64,000 bases of DNA from Crotophaga sulcirostris (lineage: Eukaryota > Chordata > Aves > Cuculiformes > Crotophagidae), in the NCBI GenBank assembly GCA_013397455.1, contig VYZB01000293.1:129840-193839 (forward strand), read 5' to 3'. Below are positions 24,291 through 37,530 of this stretch, piece by piece (position 1 is the first letter of the stretch; each line of letters opens with the position of its first letter). The translations under genes were made by a program, and so were the position numbers. The notes below the pieces were generated by a model. It was not told the origin of the DNA. It saw only the letters and a program-made list of their open reading frames with translations, and made no database searches.

Positions 24291-27200
24291 ACAGATCAGG
24301 GATCATTAGAAAGTTTTCTTCTGGAATCACCTGTACATCAAAGTGACAAAGGATCCCATTAATTTGACATCGTTAAAGAAATAGATCGGATGATATACGA
24401 AGTCATAAAAAAGGAAGGAAAGTGAAGCCTGCATATAGCCAGAAAGGAAGGAAATACTTGGAATTTAAGCAGAAAACTAAAGTAACTGAATATTTTTCAG
24501 TATAGGCCTTATGATTAGCATAGCCAAAAAAAGAAAAACCCTTTTATAATGAAATAAATGTTCTTCCTTTCTGGATAATTTAAGTGCAGAGTCAGGAGGT
24601 CATTTAAGGGTAAGCAAGAGATTCATAAAAAATAGTCCTGCTCTGCCTATATTGAGAAATCAATTACCCCTATGTCTGTGATTTTTATTTTTACTTTGAC
24701 TGTTTGCGTGTAGTTATTTTTGCTCTTACTTGATCTGATACATTTCTTTCTGAACCTGACCTTGATGAACTGCTCTGAGTTTTTACTATATACTGTCCAA
24801 GTTTTTAGAGATGGCTAAAATGACATTTCTCTGTAGTAAGGTGATCTGTCTTAGCAGACATTGATTATCTACTTAAACTAGTATTTAATCACTCTTAATA
24901 GGACTGCAAAATATCTTCATGATGTAGTGAGCGATAAGACTTGTGAAGGGAGAGAAAAGGGAATGAGATGTGTTTGTCACTGAAAACATTGCATCTAGAA
25001 TTAATGTATTTTAGGATTCAAATAAGTGAATTAGCATGTCTACATTTGATTAGTTGTCCAGACTGTCTTCATAGACAATGAGTCTGATTCAAGATGCCTA
25101 TTTATCTCTATTAACGCTAAAGGGAGCATTGCAATTGAGTTCAATTTCAGCTGTCTAAAGTTAAGCGAGATGTATCCTACCCATGTGGACAAGATGTTTC
25201 ACTACTGAGGACAGCTTCCTTGTTGGTAGATACTCAGCAACATGAAAAGCCTAACCAGAACTTCTTGCAAAATCACAGGGGATGAGAAAGATCTTTCCTA
25301 ATTTGGGAAGTCCAAGCTGGACGCTTTATAATGACTTCACTTCCCCAGTTTTTGACATTTGTATTAGGATAAGATTAGCCATGGCTTGGTGGTATGAACA
25401 AAGAGATTCATTATTGTCTTCCATTACGAGAACACTGTTGCTTGATGTGCATGTGAATGGCTGCTTGCAAATGGTTTATGTTCACGTCAGCAATAGTCAA
25501 GATTATTTTAACTCCATTTCTATGGCAATTGGTACCCTACAGTAATACCAAAAGGACTATTTCTGCCATTATCAAAAGTAGTTCAGTAGAAACTGAAATA
25601 CGACTGAGGTACTTACTGTGTGTATTTTCAAGGTTTTGCAACATGCGACCACTTAAATTTGTACTTAGTCCAATGTAATATTTGTTGTATTAACTTAATT
25701 TTTACTCATCTCCACTGAGATATGCTCAGTGTTTATTATCTTTATGGGGTTATTTGTGCTTGTAAGTTTTTAAAAATGTGCCTTATGGCTGCTATAGAAA
25801 GATCTTTGATATGTAGGATTTTTTTTTTAATATATACTATAAAGCATTTAATATTTAGAAACAATGTGGTTGTTTGTAATACAAATGTTAACACATGAAT
25901 TTAAAAATGGGATGAACTGCTACTTTTAATATGGTCAATGTCACAGCTCTTGTTTTGATTAAGTGATATATCTGATAAAATAGCCAGGAACCAAATATCA
26001 CATTATATTCCTCCTTTCTACATACATTATTTCTAACCTTATTTTCTTATTTTCCCAGTTACACGCATACAAACATATCCGTATTTCAATTAGTATCTTC
26101 TGTATCAAGGAAATGGGAATTTAGCCCACTGTTTTCCTTTTTGTAGTCTGAAAATTACCTCTTTGATTCAAATACTGTTTAATTACTTAAAAACTGAGTG
26201 GGCATTAATTGTTTGAAGTAGATAAACAAATCAATGTCCATAAATAAACTCAGAAAAATGTCATTGTGCTAAATTTCAATGGATTGATCTGAGTTAATCA
26301 GTTATTCATGAACATTATCTCTTTAGAGGAGGACTAATTTTTGATGTGCTAGGCTTCCTAGTTTTATCCATGGTTACACACTTGGATTAACTGATCACCT
26401 CCAGTCAAATTGAGACATTAATAGGGAAAATTCACAATACTTCCGTAAGTATAAGCATTACTAATAATTGAAGTTTTCACTTGAGGTTTGTTGTAGGAGT
26501 TGGTTTACTGTTGGGCTAAATAACACACTCAGACACAAACCACCTTTAAAGCACAGTGTTAGAACTGAGCAATGTCTGATTTTGAATTGCAGCTGCAACC
26601 TTCATGTTAGAATCATGATTTGCTAATATGCTAGAATGTTTTCCTACTGGTGAAGGTGGAAACATCCTACTGTAAGCAAATTAAGGATGTATTGTTGAAA
26701 ATAAAGAACTGTGTAATATGAAAAGTCCCACACCAACAAAATAATTGTAATTAAGTTTCATAACCATTAGTTATATCCTTCACATGTTTTAAGACTGAAG
26801 TGTGATTTACTTGGTCTTTTGTTAGGTAATTAATATCAAAAGCATATAAATCATTTTTAGTGTATGTATCTCCTGTAAAATTAAGAGTTTAAATAGGTAT
26901 AAATGTGTTCTAAATAGCTGTGAATAAAACTTGCATTCTGAGAGTTTTTTCTCGGCACAAAGTGACCTTGCTAATAGCACTAAGCAGGAAAGAGCAATAG
27001 GAGCACTTCAGGATGTCCAAATGCAACCCCATTCCCAGTCAGAAAGAGAAGGTCCCTTACAGGCAACAGTGTCCCAGCTGATGCAGAAACACAAGTGTGA
27101 AAGAGCATACTCAAGTGCTGCAGATTTGACATTTTGTTTCTGATTCCCACAGCGTTTGCCTAGAAATCATAGCCTGGTACAGTGGGACACCTGGCTGAAA

Positions 27201-30200
27201 CCTGGCTGGTTTGGGTATCTGACAAGTGAAACTTTCCAGTTTTTGGCAATAACGATACAGCTCCACAGTAAGTCTTGGTTGGTGAAGCATGGATACAATC
27301 ATCTGGTGAATTTGTTTTGCTTTATAGCTTGCCTATTCTAGCCTTGACTAACCAAATATGGACGATTCTATGTAAGGGACCTTGCTATTAGTAAAACTCC
27401 TGTTTTCTGAAAGTAAGTTATCAGCAAGTGACAGGATGTACTAACAGAGAAAAATATGTATAAATGTTTTGTATCTATTTCAGTGACACAGATGATTAAG
27501 GAGCCTGACTATGGACATCAAGTATTTATCCCTGTATTTTCATGTGAATACAGAATTGAGTGCCACAGAAGAAAAATTACTTTCAACTGAATGAAGCTCT
27601 CACCTCTCTGCAACAAAGTGCATATTCAGTTCATTTTCGGAAATGCATCGGATTCCGGTTGTCTCAGAAGAAAACAATCTCCAAAGCAGACCTTTTTAAA
27701 CCTTCAAAACATGCCGGAAAGCAAAATCTGCCTCTACATAGCTCCAAATTCATAAAATCTTATTGAACACAAATTTAAGATTTTGAGCTGTCTTGACAAT
27801 ACTGACCATAAGACTATGGAATTATTTTATATTTCAAAGGATCCATTGGAAATAGCAATTGTGTATTTCTTCAGTACAATACTTTTTATTTAGAAAAAAA
27901 TATCCTCACAGTCCTACTTCTCTCTACACAGCTGGAATAAAATTACAGAAAGGTTTGACAATCTGCCGCAATAAAACTCCTGGTTTTCTATATGAGTCCT
28001 GTGTTTCAAAGAAGTCTGATTTTCCCCTCCCTGGGCTTTTCCTTTGCTTTCTATCCATGATGTAGCTTGCCAACTGTTCCTTTACCTGTTGCCTTTACAT
28101 TGCTCTCCTTAGAGCCAGCCAGCTGTCACACAGGGCTGCCTGCATTAGGGAAACATTGAAGAACCATCCTGTGATGTGACATCATCTAGAGGCATGATTC
28201 AGTTAAGTGAAAGGTCTTTCTAAGGACTGATTTGTGCTTAGAGAGACTGAGCTTCATCTCTTTTTTAACAGTCAGTGGAGACAGACAAAGGCTTCTCAGT
28301 TGCTAATTTTGTCTATAAGGTGAGATTTTGCCAGAGGATGATTCAAGGCAGGATCCTGCCTTTTTCTCAATCAATTATTAGAGGGAATGAACTTTGTTAG
28401 CGTTATTGCGATACTCCCTGATGAATTCCCTTTTAACAAAAGTGAATACACAGTAAAATACATAAAAGTCCTGTCTAAAACGTCCTTTTAATTCCAGTCT
28501 TTATGTATACTTCAGGTTTTTCTCTTTTCACCTCTTATTCTGTGATATATTATCTCTCTGTGGACAGTAACAGTCGCTCATACCATCACTAGACATATTT
28601 GTACTTTTGGTGCAAAAAGGCACCTACTCTTCATTGGAAAGTATAATTTAAAATTATGGAAATCATGAGAAAAAAACTCTTAAAGGAAAAAAGAATCAAT
28701 ATATATTGGGAGATTTCAGTCAGCCATCTTAGCCATCACAACCCATTCTATCTCATATTGGCAAAAGGATTTCCATGTGGTAGGATGAGCTAATCATGTA
28801 AGCAGGTTTATATGACTAAACCATCTTAGTTTTATCTCCTTGTTCATCTTTTTTATCTACTTTCTTTTTTAGTCATGTCTAAAAGTTAGCTAAGGGAAGA
28901 TTTTTATATTTTTACTGGTTCCATACTTTACAGAAATGCAAATATACAACTTATATTGTCAAAGTTGTCAAAGCAGTTACACAGAACTTAGATGTCAGGT
29001 GAAGTGAATGCTAAACCACAATGCTAATACAGAGAGTTTAGATACAGTTTAGATACAGTTTCTTATTAGAAATTGTTGAGGAGTCAAAAACTATAGTTTT
29101 AGTTTAAACCAGATATCAATTGGCTAGTCCCTAGTTACCTTATCACTGTATTTCTGGTCTTCCCAATAAAAGAAGGAATACAATTTGGTTACAAAAGGTC
29201 AGAAGTGTATAATAAGATGTCTCTAAAACTGATGAAAATACCTAGCTCTTCTTAATCTAAGAATGAATGTTGCTTCTAAAAGGTCAAATTATGTTAGATT
29301 ATTTGTACTTTCCAGCCTGGCAGTAGTATCTGAATTGCTTGGAATAATACAGGTCACAGTATACATACACAGTTGAAAATTAAAGGAATAGAGAGCTAGA
29401 AGTTTTAATTTCAAGGAAGCACATTAGACTTTTCATAATAAGGCACAGATTTTCAGAAGTGATTAACATTTATTTTAAATGTCCGTAATGCTCTTTAGAA
29501 ATCAAGCCCATTCATCATGAACCAATGTCAATGCAGCCGCTTCTGAAAACAAGAATTCCTTCAACGTTGCTGATTTGTGCATCTCTCTTGTTACTAGCAG
29601 TGCTATGAACAGCTTGAAGAAAATGACAGCTTTATTATTCTATTAAGTCCTATTAATATAGCAAGATTGTAAGTTCAGAGGTGCCCTAAGCGAACAGCTA
29701 ATTGTACATTAACTGCTCTCTGTGCCAGCAAAAACTATGTAAATGCAACTCAAAAGAAAAAACAGATGATCTAAAGTTCCAGGGGAAAAGTTCATTAAAT
29801 AACTTGTTATCAGAAAGAAGTGCACTTACATCACACAGATATCACCTTGTTGACATATCACACCAAATATAGAGAGTTTTTAAACAAACACCTTATGAAT
29901 ATTATTATGTTTTATTAAATTAATACATTTTCTGCTTTAAAATAATTTCCATTGAAATTGTAAGGACTGCATTATTAAATAATTTATTTTGCATTGAAAA
30001 TAGAATAAACTCCAAGACTTTTAATTAATCTTTTAAAAAATTGATATCTACACCCCTAAGGTTAATCACTATATGAAAAAGGAAAGATTTAGGTATTCTG
30101 CTTCTGGAAATGTAACCACCCAAAGGAAATAATCTCTTTGAAGGTTCTAGTACAATCCTGTCACAATCACAGTCAGTAGAATTTTTAGAAGGGAAACAGG

Positions 30201-31207
30201 TTAGATAATTCAGTAGCAAAAATAGTAACATTTATTTTGTGAGTCATTCATGATAGGAAAAAATTGGGTCAAGGTAAAAACACATGGAAAGTGAATGTTA
30301 AAGGGATGTAATTTTAGGATTATGCTAAGGATTGATAAATATTTAAAAACTGAAAGTAAAGAAGAAATCTAACAGGTTACGTCTACTAATCTCATGATTC
30401 CCATACATTTGCTCAGATAAAACAGTTAATATATATGTTCATAAAGACAGGAAAGGCTTTTAGTTTCTCATATGAGTGTAGTTGCAGATTAATGAGTATA
30501 AACTTACTCTTCTTAAATAAGATTTTGGGTTTTTTTTTTGATTTGTGTTTATTTGTTGGATTTTTTTTTTTAGGGCTTCTGCACAGTTTGAAATTTATTT
30601 TTAATAAATAAAGGAGTTACAGTTTAAATTGAAAATTGCCTCTTGTGGATGGCATAATTTGACTCTCAATTTTATTTGAAAGAAAGAAGACAAATTTTTT
30701 TAAGCATCTTGAAGAGTGTTAATGGAAATGTAGAAGGGGAACTGGCAAAATTTACAAATATCAAATAAATTAGTAAAGATGCAGTCCCTCTTACTCAATT
30801 TTAATCCCTAAAATGTTTCGTTTATTTTAAGCCATATTTCAAGGCTTCATAATTTATGAGGGGTCATCCAGAATGATATATCCCACCTATGTGATCTGAA
30901 AATAATTGAATACTTAATAATCATTGAATACCTACATTATAAACAGAATTTGGTCTGCTTTTAATAAATATTAAGGACAAAACAATTACAGTAAAAGACA
31001 GTTAAAATGAAAAAAAACCCCAAACATTCTAGTAAACAGTTCATCTCGAAGGCTTTTTTGCCTAACGTGACACAATTTAGACAATTCAAAAGATGTGAAT
31101 AGTTTTATTTGTTTTTAGGGCCTAAACATCCACTGTAGTTACAGAAACTATGTTTTCTAAAACATATTTTCAGTCTTGAAAAGTTTCAGGTAACTTGTTA
31201 AGGTTGT
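24291..31207. other. non-coding stretch, nothing recognised
   Basis: AT-rich DNA with open frames under 95 codons and no conserved protein motif, RNA gene or named transposon that I can identify. Local features are trivial: a tandem 11-mer around 29037-29062 (AGTTTAGATAC twice) and T-runs at about 30529-30572. Confidence 0.55.
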
Positions 31208-31266
31208 TGGCTGGAATACTTTTTAAATTAGTGCAATAAATTGCACTAATTTCTGCCTTCCAGCCA
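31208..31266. repeat. 59-nt long inverted repeat (hairpin)
   Basis: A perfect 13-bp inverted repeat (AAATTAGTGCAAT at 31225-31237 and ATTGCACTAATTT at 31240-31252) has only two bases (AA) between its arms. Outside it, a second perfect 9-bp pair, TGGCTGGAA (31208-31216) and TTCCAGCCA (31258-31266), continues the stem after an asymmetric internal loop of 8 and 5 bases. The total is 22 base pairs in a 59-nt hairpin. It could be a palindromic remnant of a short DNA transposon, a small structured RNA precursor, or a chance palindrome. The two-base loop is too tight for a typical microRNA precursor, although fraying at the top would open it. Confidence 0.9.
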
Positions 31267-31853
31267 GATGTCTCCACCAGACTATGGAATCCTTAAATAT
31301 TTTCTTTTATAGCTGACTTCAAAACTTGAGTTAATTGCTTTATCACAACAGGTTAGGAAATCTATGTCTGACATACAGGTTGAGTCCTGAAACAAGTACT
31401 GGTCTATGTTTTACTCATCTTTTAAAGATAAATTAACTTGCTTCAGGAATTTTGATCTTGAAAGACTTAACTCTGGAAAATATGAGTGATCCTTTATCAC
31501 TCATTCTAACTGATGCTTTGGTTAAAGATTTCTTTTCTTTTTATCTCTTGTAGGACTCCTATTGCCGTAGAAACATCAGCACACAGAAGGCGTGGATAGT
31601 AGACAAAACGTTTGGTGACAAAGCAGAAAAAAACAATGAAGTAGTTTTTACTGGTTTGTTTTGGGAGTCTTTTCTTGTCACTTGAGCCAAATTTGGATAT
31701 AACGACCAAAGTGACAATCATGTACACCACAATAATTTTGATACTTTTTTGGTCTGCCGTAACAACAGTAAAAACCCTCCACAACTTAGACATTTGGGAG
31801 CTCTTGCCCCAAAGGCCTTTGCACCTGGTGGCAGATGTGCCAGATCTCTAGAG
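31267..31853. other. non-coding stretch between hairpin and hAT element
   Basis: Contains a 95-codon minus-strand open frame (31506-31793) with a hydrophobic centre and no similarity that I recognise. No other feature is seen. Confidence 0.5.
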
Positions 31854-32040
31854 TAGGGGTGTCAAACTCACAGCCCAAGGGCCAAATTCAGCCCTCCACC
31901 TTGTTTTGACCCAGCAGCAGCACCGAGCTCCTTGCCTCTACACTTCTGCCAGCGCGCTAGTCACGTATGCAGCTGTTATGCTGCAGGAACAGGAGCAAGA
32001 GAACGGTGGGAACCGTGAGTTTGACACCCCTGCTCTGGAG
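31846..32040. repeat. 8-bp target-site duplication flanking hAT element
   Basis: CTCTAGAG (31846-31853) and CTCTGGAG (32033-32040) flank the inverted-repeat element with one mismatch. An 8-bp target duplication is diagnostic for the hAT superfamily of DNA transposons. Confidence 0.88.
31854..32032. mobile_element. non-autonomous hAT DNA transposon (179 bp, MITE-like)
   Basis: The left end reads TAGGGGTGTCAAACTCAC and the right end GTGAGTTTGACACCCCTG, giving terminal inverted repeats of 18 bp that mismatch only at the outermost base (T instead of the expected C). The terminal motif CAGGGGTGTCAAACTCA is widespread in vertebrate hAT (Charlie-like) elements. The interior contains GGGCCAAATTCAGCCCTCCA and TTGTTTTGACCCAG, which also resemble hAT internal sequence. 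At 179 bp there is no room for a transposase, so the element is non-autonomous and depended on a related transposase in trans. It is flanked by an 8-bp duplication with one mismatch. The orientation is arbitrary. Confidence 0.9.
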
Positions 32041-35000
32041 TCTCCCTTTCTCATGTAAGCCTGCAAGCACACAAAAAATGAATTAGGAAAAGATTCTTGA
32101 GGAGCGTGTCTGCTCTCTTCTGAAGAATGGGTTCACTACTTTACCCAACCACCATTCATTTACCCAGTTCTCATTGCCAGATCTCCAAAAAATGTTTTCT
32201 GCCTGACAGGGATTAAAACTGAAAAGATATCATTATGTTAAGGAAAATATTACAAAGGGAACTTTAGGGCAAGAAAATACAAATGCAGTTCATCCTTAAA
32301 AGTACTTCCTGAAATGCCTGTGTCTCTTAGCTAGTTTAGGAAACTGGTTTCCTCTCATTTTCTTTCTAACATATTAAAGCTAAAGTCTTCAACTTGCTGT
32401 TATAAGAATTTGCTTCCTTGTTCTCTGTGACTGGGATTTTGGATAATTTAACTCAGTTTCTTGGATTTTTTAGGCTGAGTGTTCTATCCTTTTTCACCAG
32501 GATTTCCTGATTTACATATTTTACTGCGCTCTTTAATTTGTTTACAATCTTAAGGGTTTAGGCTGTTTTCTCCTATCTTTCTGAAGACACAGTTGTGAAA
32601 CTATAGCTGATGTCTCAAGAAACCAATTTTTTAATTGCCACAGAAGATACTCAATATCAATTTTACTGTAAGTGTTGCATAAAGACCAATCATCATTCAA
32701 CAGATGGTAAGTTGGAAATGGTATCATTACAAAATTATTTAACTTCTTAAATACAGTGTTAGAGAACAAGTGCGACTAATAATGGTATTAGTACTAAGTA
32801 GCCTGAGCTATTTAGATTTGTGACAGCTGGCAGATTTCTTTGCTAAGTCATTATGAATCAGCCAGAAATGATGCTAAGTTTATACTGATTTGGATATCCT
32901 TGTAAGGGTTTAATAGAAAATAACCTTAAATCATTCCATTTAAATGCTTGTTTTTTTTTTTGTTGGGGTTTTTTTTTAAAAAAAAAGAAAGGAGTTCTGT
33001 AACAAGTGGTCTTTGAAGTGGTCTTATTCCTATTAATTTAGGGAATTAGTGATGCTGCACTGAGGAGCTAAGGGTATTGATTCACTGAAATTCCAGGACT
33101 CCTTCGTATTAAAAAGAATGATCGGTATCCTCGAAAAAACTTGTGGAAAGCAATTGTGGCCTTTCCTGACTGAAAAATCAACCGTAAGGTTGCCGGGAGT
33201 AAACTTGGAGGGAGGAAGAAAGAAAACATTAGTTAGGAAAGAGAAGTCATAAATGCAGGTATACATTTCCTGAAGCAAGTCTGAATTATACTTCTGCAAG
33301 AGAAATACAAAAGTCATTTTAGCTGTATAAATATCTGTGACTAAAGAAAAATATAAGGCTTGAAAGAGCTACTTTGTACATCAGAAGTAGTCAAACTGCA
33401 TTAACACAGTGCTCTGCCAAAACTGATACACTGTCCTCCTTCATGTTCTCTCAGGAAGCTCATATAAAAGATGTGAGGAGCAGCATACAAAAATGTGTGT
33501 GTGTCCATACGCAAAAGGAAAGTAAAAGTCAAAGATTCAGTCGCTGAAGTCAGAAACACTTGATAATTTCTGCCACAGGACTCTGAAAATCTGAGATCTG
33601 GGAGCAGATTCTTATGTGGATCTACAGAGTAAGAAAACAAATTCTTGAAAAGAAAATTTAAAAAATCAGAAAAAAAATCCCAACAACAAAAAAACCCCGA
33701 AACAAACAAGAAAAACATCCTTTGTCAAGTGCAGGCCTGTTCAACTGACTTAAGTAACGTGGCAGGAAATACAGAAGTATGAATACAATCATCCAGATGA
33801 TGATTATTTGCAGCAATGAACAACATCACGTTTGCTATATACATTTTCATCTCCGTTGCTGCTTATTTTAATTGTTTATCCATCCCTTTTATATAAAAAA
33901 ATGGGATTTTTAGGGCAAAGTGGAAAAGCATCAAAATTATATAAATCTTATACCTGTATTTAGACATTAAGATTTTGGAAAGGCACATCTTTACTGTTAA
34001 CTTGAAGATATAGGACAGCTGCTTCTTATTTTATTACATCCAAACTGCAATCAGAGTAATTTTCAAAGATTTTTGTCTTGACTAGTATATTTAGGTAACA
34101 CACTTCCTGGACACAGTCCAAACTCAGCATGCATTAAACAGAGATTAATGATTTTAATTTGTACCTACTGTCATCGACTGATTTGTAAGGAAGTAAATCG
34201 AGTCATTCATTAAAGATTTCCAGGTAAAAAAGAGATTAAATTATCCCTAAACTTTTCTTATATCAAAGCAACCTCTCTGGTAATAAATATATATATAAGA
34301 GATCAAAGAAAACTAGGAATATTGGTCATACAGATTATGTTTTTAAAAGTCACAGGGACAGAAACTTTCTGGATCGTATTTATCAGAAACCTTACCATTG
34401 GTTTAATTTGTATTAAGGAAAAAAGAGTTCAAGCATTAATCATATGAAATAAGTATTCCGGTCCTTTCTCAATTGTGCTTCTACATTAGTATTATATTGC
34501 TTTTAGGCAATTTGTACAAAATAAGAAATGTGGTTTAAAATATAATATAAACAGTTTCATAAAAAATGGAATATCCTCTTGTAAAGAAAAGCAAAATATA
34601 GTATTTAATAAGTAGTCTTGATATTCATCTGTTTTGGATCACTCAACAAAAAAACCCTCAATAACCTCAAAATAATAAAAAACCCAAACAGAACCAAAAA
34701 CTTACCCCCCAACAACAAAAACCTGTAAAAATGCTTTAAAAACTCAAAGAAAATAAAAATGACTTAAACAAGTGTAAGCTTTTGCTGGAATACCTTTTGC
34801 ACCTTAGAAAAAAGTTTGTATACAGCCATCTAGCATACTGATATTTCTCATTTAAAAAAACCAAACCAAACCCACACACACATGCACACATCCTCAGTCA
34901 GAAAATTCAGCAGTCTCACACAGTGTGTGTGGAAATTCAGTATTGCCTGGAGAGGGTTGCTGTGATAAAAAAACATGAAAAGAATGCATGGCAATCTAAA

Positions 35001-36769
35001 TATTTTAAATCATGGCACATTGTTTCCATCCTTATATTATGCACAGCTGAATATGTAATGATTTACTTTTTTAGAATCAAAGTTACTGACTTTTTGTTTG
35101 CTTCTGCATGCTTTCACACCGTTTCAGCAGTCAATCTCACTGATAGGTCATTTTCAACTTGCTATATGGCTTCAATTTCTGGCATTCAGTAGTATATAGG
35201 AAGATATAGCCTTGACCTAAATGCAGGGCTGAGAAAATAGGAGCATGTTCATGCAGCCACAGGCCATAATAGCATTGCAGAAAAATGGGTGCATCAGCAA
35301 ATTGTAATGGGAAGTTCCTCTGTTCTCCTCTCAGTCAGTCTCTGGTCAGTGTGGACTTGATGCGGAAACCCAAGTGTCCCGTTTGCCTTGAACTTTTGAA
35401 CCCTGATTTCCCAAAGCAATCCAGAATGCTGGATTACTGTTACAGGTAAAAATGAAATATGAGTGAGCAAAGTTGCTGTTGCTATTGTTGCCTATTTTTA
35501 GGAGAAGGGAGAAGTTTCGAGAAGGTATTATGGGACGCATACTGTCTTCCCTATTCATTTTCCTAGTTCTTCATAATCAAGTAAAAGTTTAACTATTTAT
35601 TTGCTCATAAAAACACAATTAGGAAATCATGAACCTATGCATTGTAAAATGTATGCCCTTATTATAAAAAAAAACCAAAAAAGAGGGATTAGTGCTTTGT
35701 TCAGGATGACGTGTTCATAATGGATAATAATACTGTTCGCAAAGTTGAGTAATTATATCTACAGTGTTTGTCTGAGCTTTAAAACCGTTTTATGTTTTCT
35801 TTTTATGCTGCTCCAGGGAGGTAAAACTGATGCATTGTATGCTTAAAGAAACGTAATGGCAGCTATTTAACATCTCATTCCTGCCTGTAACTTTTCTTGC
35901 TTACCCAAGGATATTATTAAGACAACTTTTGTTGTAAAAGCTGCCAGTTTTATACATCTTTCCAAGACATTTATACTGGCTGACATAGCTACTGCTACCT
36001 AATGTATAGGGTGAGGCTGAAAGCAAAAATAAGTTCCCTTGTACCAACATCATCAATTGGTCTATATGAATGTGGTCCACTCAGTAGATTTGACTTCACA
36101 CTGAATTGCAGAGACATAAGGAACCATCTACAATAACAATCATTGTGCCAGCTGAATACCAGTGTATAGCAGAACCAAGTATTTCAAAGAAAATTTTGGA
36201 AGATTCCCTCCTTTTGCATTTATAGTGTTAACAATATGACATGCAGGAGATGGGGAAGCATGGCGTAACTGTAGATAAAGGATTTTTCTGAACTCACTCT
36301 ACCAACAAACTTGGTTTACATGACAGTTCGTGAAACCATTGTTTAGAGTCACTAAATTTCACAAAATAAATTATTTTCTTTTTGTATGTCCTAACTTCCT
36401 TATCATTAACTGAAAATGTGATATTTTCATTAGAAAGAAACAAACATGAAATTGTAAAGTTGTTAGAAAAGCTTGAATACATAAATCAAGAAGACTGAAG
36501 GCAAAAGGAGAACCAACAGTGCTGGTTTTAAAATTACCTTGTGATTCAGAATGATTATTGAGCGCCAGAGAATGATAACCCTGGATCAACAATAATAACT
36601 GGTTCTTTCATTCTAAGCTGAGAAAACAAGCACAGATGATCAATAAAGGGTTAAAAGAAAAAGTAGTAGCTCTGCTAAATTATTATGGAGAGAGAGAAAG
36701 GGTGGTCCCTAGCTTTGGACAGTGAATAAGCAACCTACCGAGTAGCCTATCAGACACTGCCTTTCTTTG
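32041..36769. other. non-coding stretch with A/C-rich runs
   Basis: No gene or named repeat is visible. Low-complexity segments include a T-run followed directly by an A-run at about 32949-32987, an A/C-rich piece at 33660-33718, an A/C-rich piece at 34646-34725 and a short CA run at 34871-34890. Open frames are at most 105 codons (33401-33718 minus, overlapping the A/C-rich run) and look artefactual. Confidence 0.55.
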
Positions 36770-37530
36770 CTTAGGAGCCACATTTCAGCTCTTGCCCTTG
36801 TTCTTCGCCCGCACAACCTTGTAGTTGTGCCTGTACCCAGCCTTCAGCTGAGGAACCCGTTTGCTCCAGGAGGGGAGTACTCATCCAACTTATGCTGCCC
36901 TGCCTAAGGAAGCTCACCAGCATCAGTGGGTCTCTCTGAACTTCACTGTCTCCCCTCCCCTCACATGGCATCAAAGGCAGCAATAAGATGGACAGAGCAC
37001 CGGGGTCTTGCTGGGAAGGGCACTGCCCTGCAATATGTGATCAATAGGAGAAGAGCAGGACCAGTGATGGTCACCGTGACCAGTCAAGAGTCCTGCAATC
37101 ACTGGACAAGTCTGCAGTAGCCAGGAAAGTCTGAGGTGGAGCCAAGAAATTAAGTCAGCAGGTTGGGATCAGGTTGGGCGTGGTCATACCTACAGCATAG
37201 CTCAAGCAAGGGTCGTGCTTCTGGGTCTGAACATAAGTGCACCTTCAGAGTGATAGAGCAGGGAACTCCAGCAAGGCCCCCATGACACCCTTCTGACACT
37301 CAAACTGTTCTTCCAGTAGTTTGTTGCAAGGTTAGGTGGCTGCACCACATCAACACTGGCTTGGAGCACAGGTAGACTGACCTCCAGGAAGGCAGATGGC
37401 TGTGGAGCTCCTGTGGAAATTCAGGTCCATGGCACCAACTTGACCTTTCTCCAAAAACACCATTAATGAAAAAATGGGGCATATTCCTGTAAGGGGCAAT
37501 GGATTCAGGGTAGCATTAAAACATGGGAAG
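36770..37530. other. GC-richer segment, possibly an old unidentified repeat
   Basis: Base composition shifts visibly towards GC here compared with both sides. The sequence includes purine-rich phrases such as CAGCAGGTTGGGATCAGGTT and CATAGCTCAAGCAAGGGTCG that are reminiscent of avian LTR-type repeats, but I cannot name a family or define ends. Open frames are short (60-70 codons) on both strands, with no conserved protein words. It may be an old LTR, a CpG-depleted regulatory segment or unique sequence. Confidence 0.35.

Noticed and set aside
31506..31793. 95-codon hydrophobic frame on minus
   Set aside because: No similarity to a known family and no gene context.
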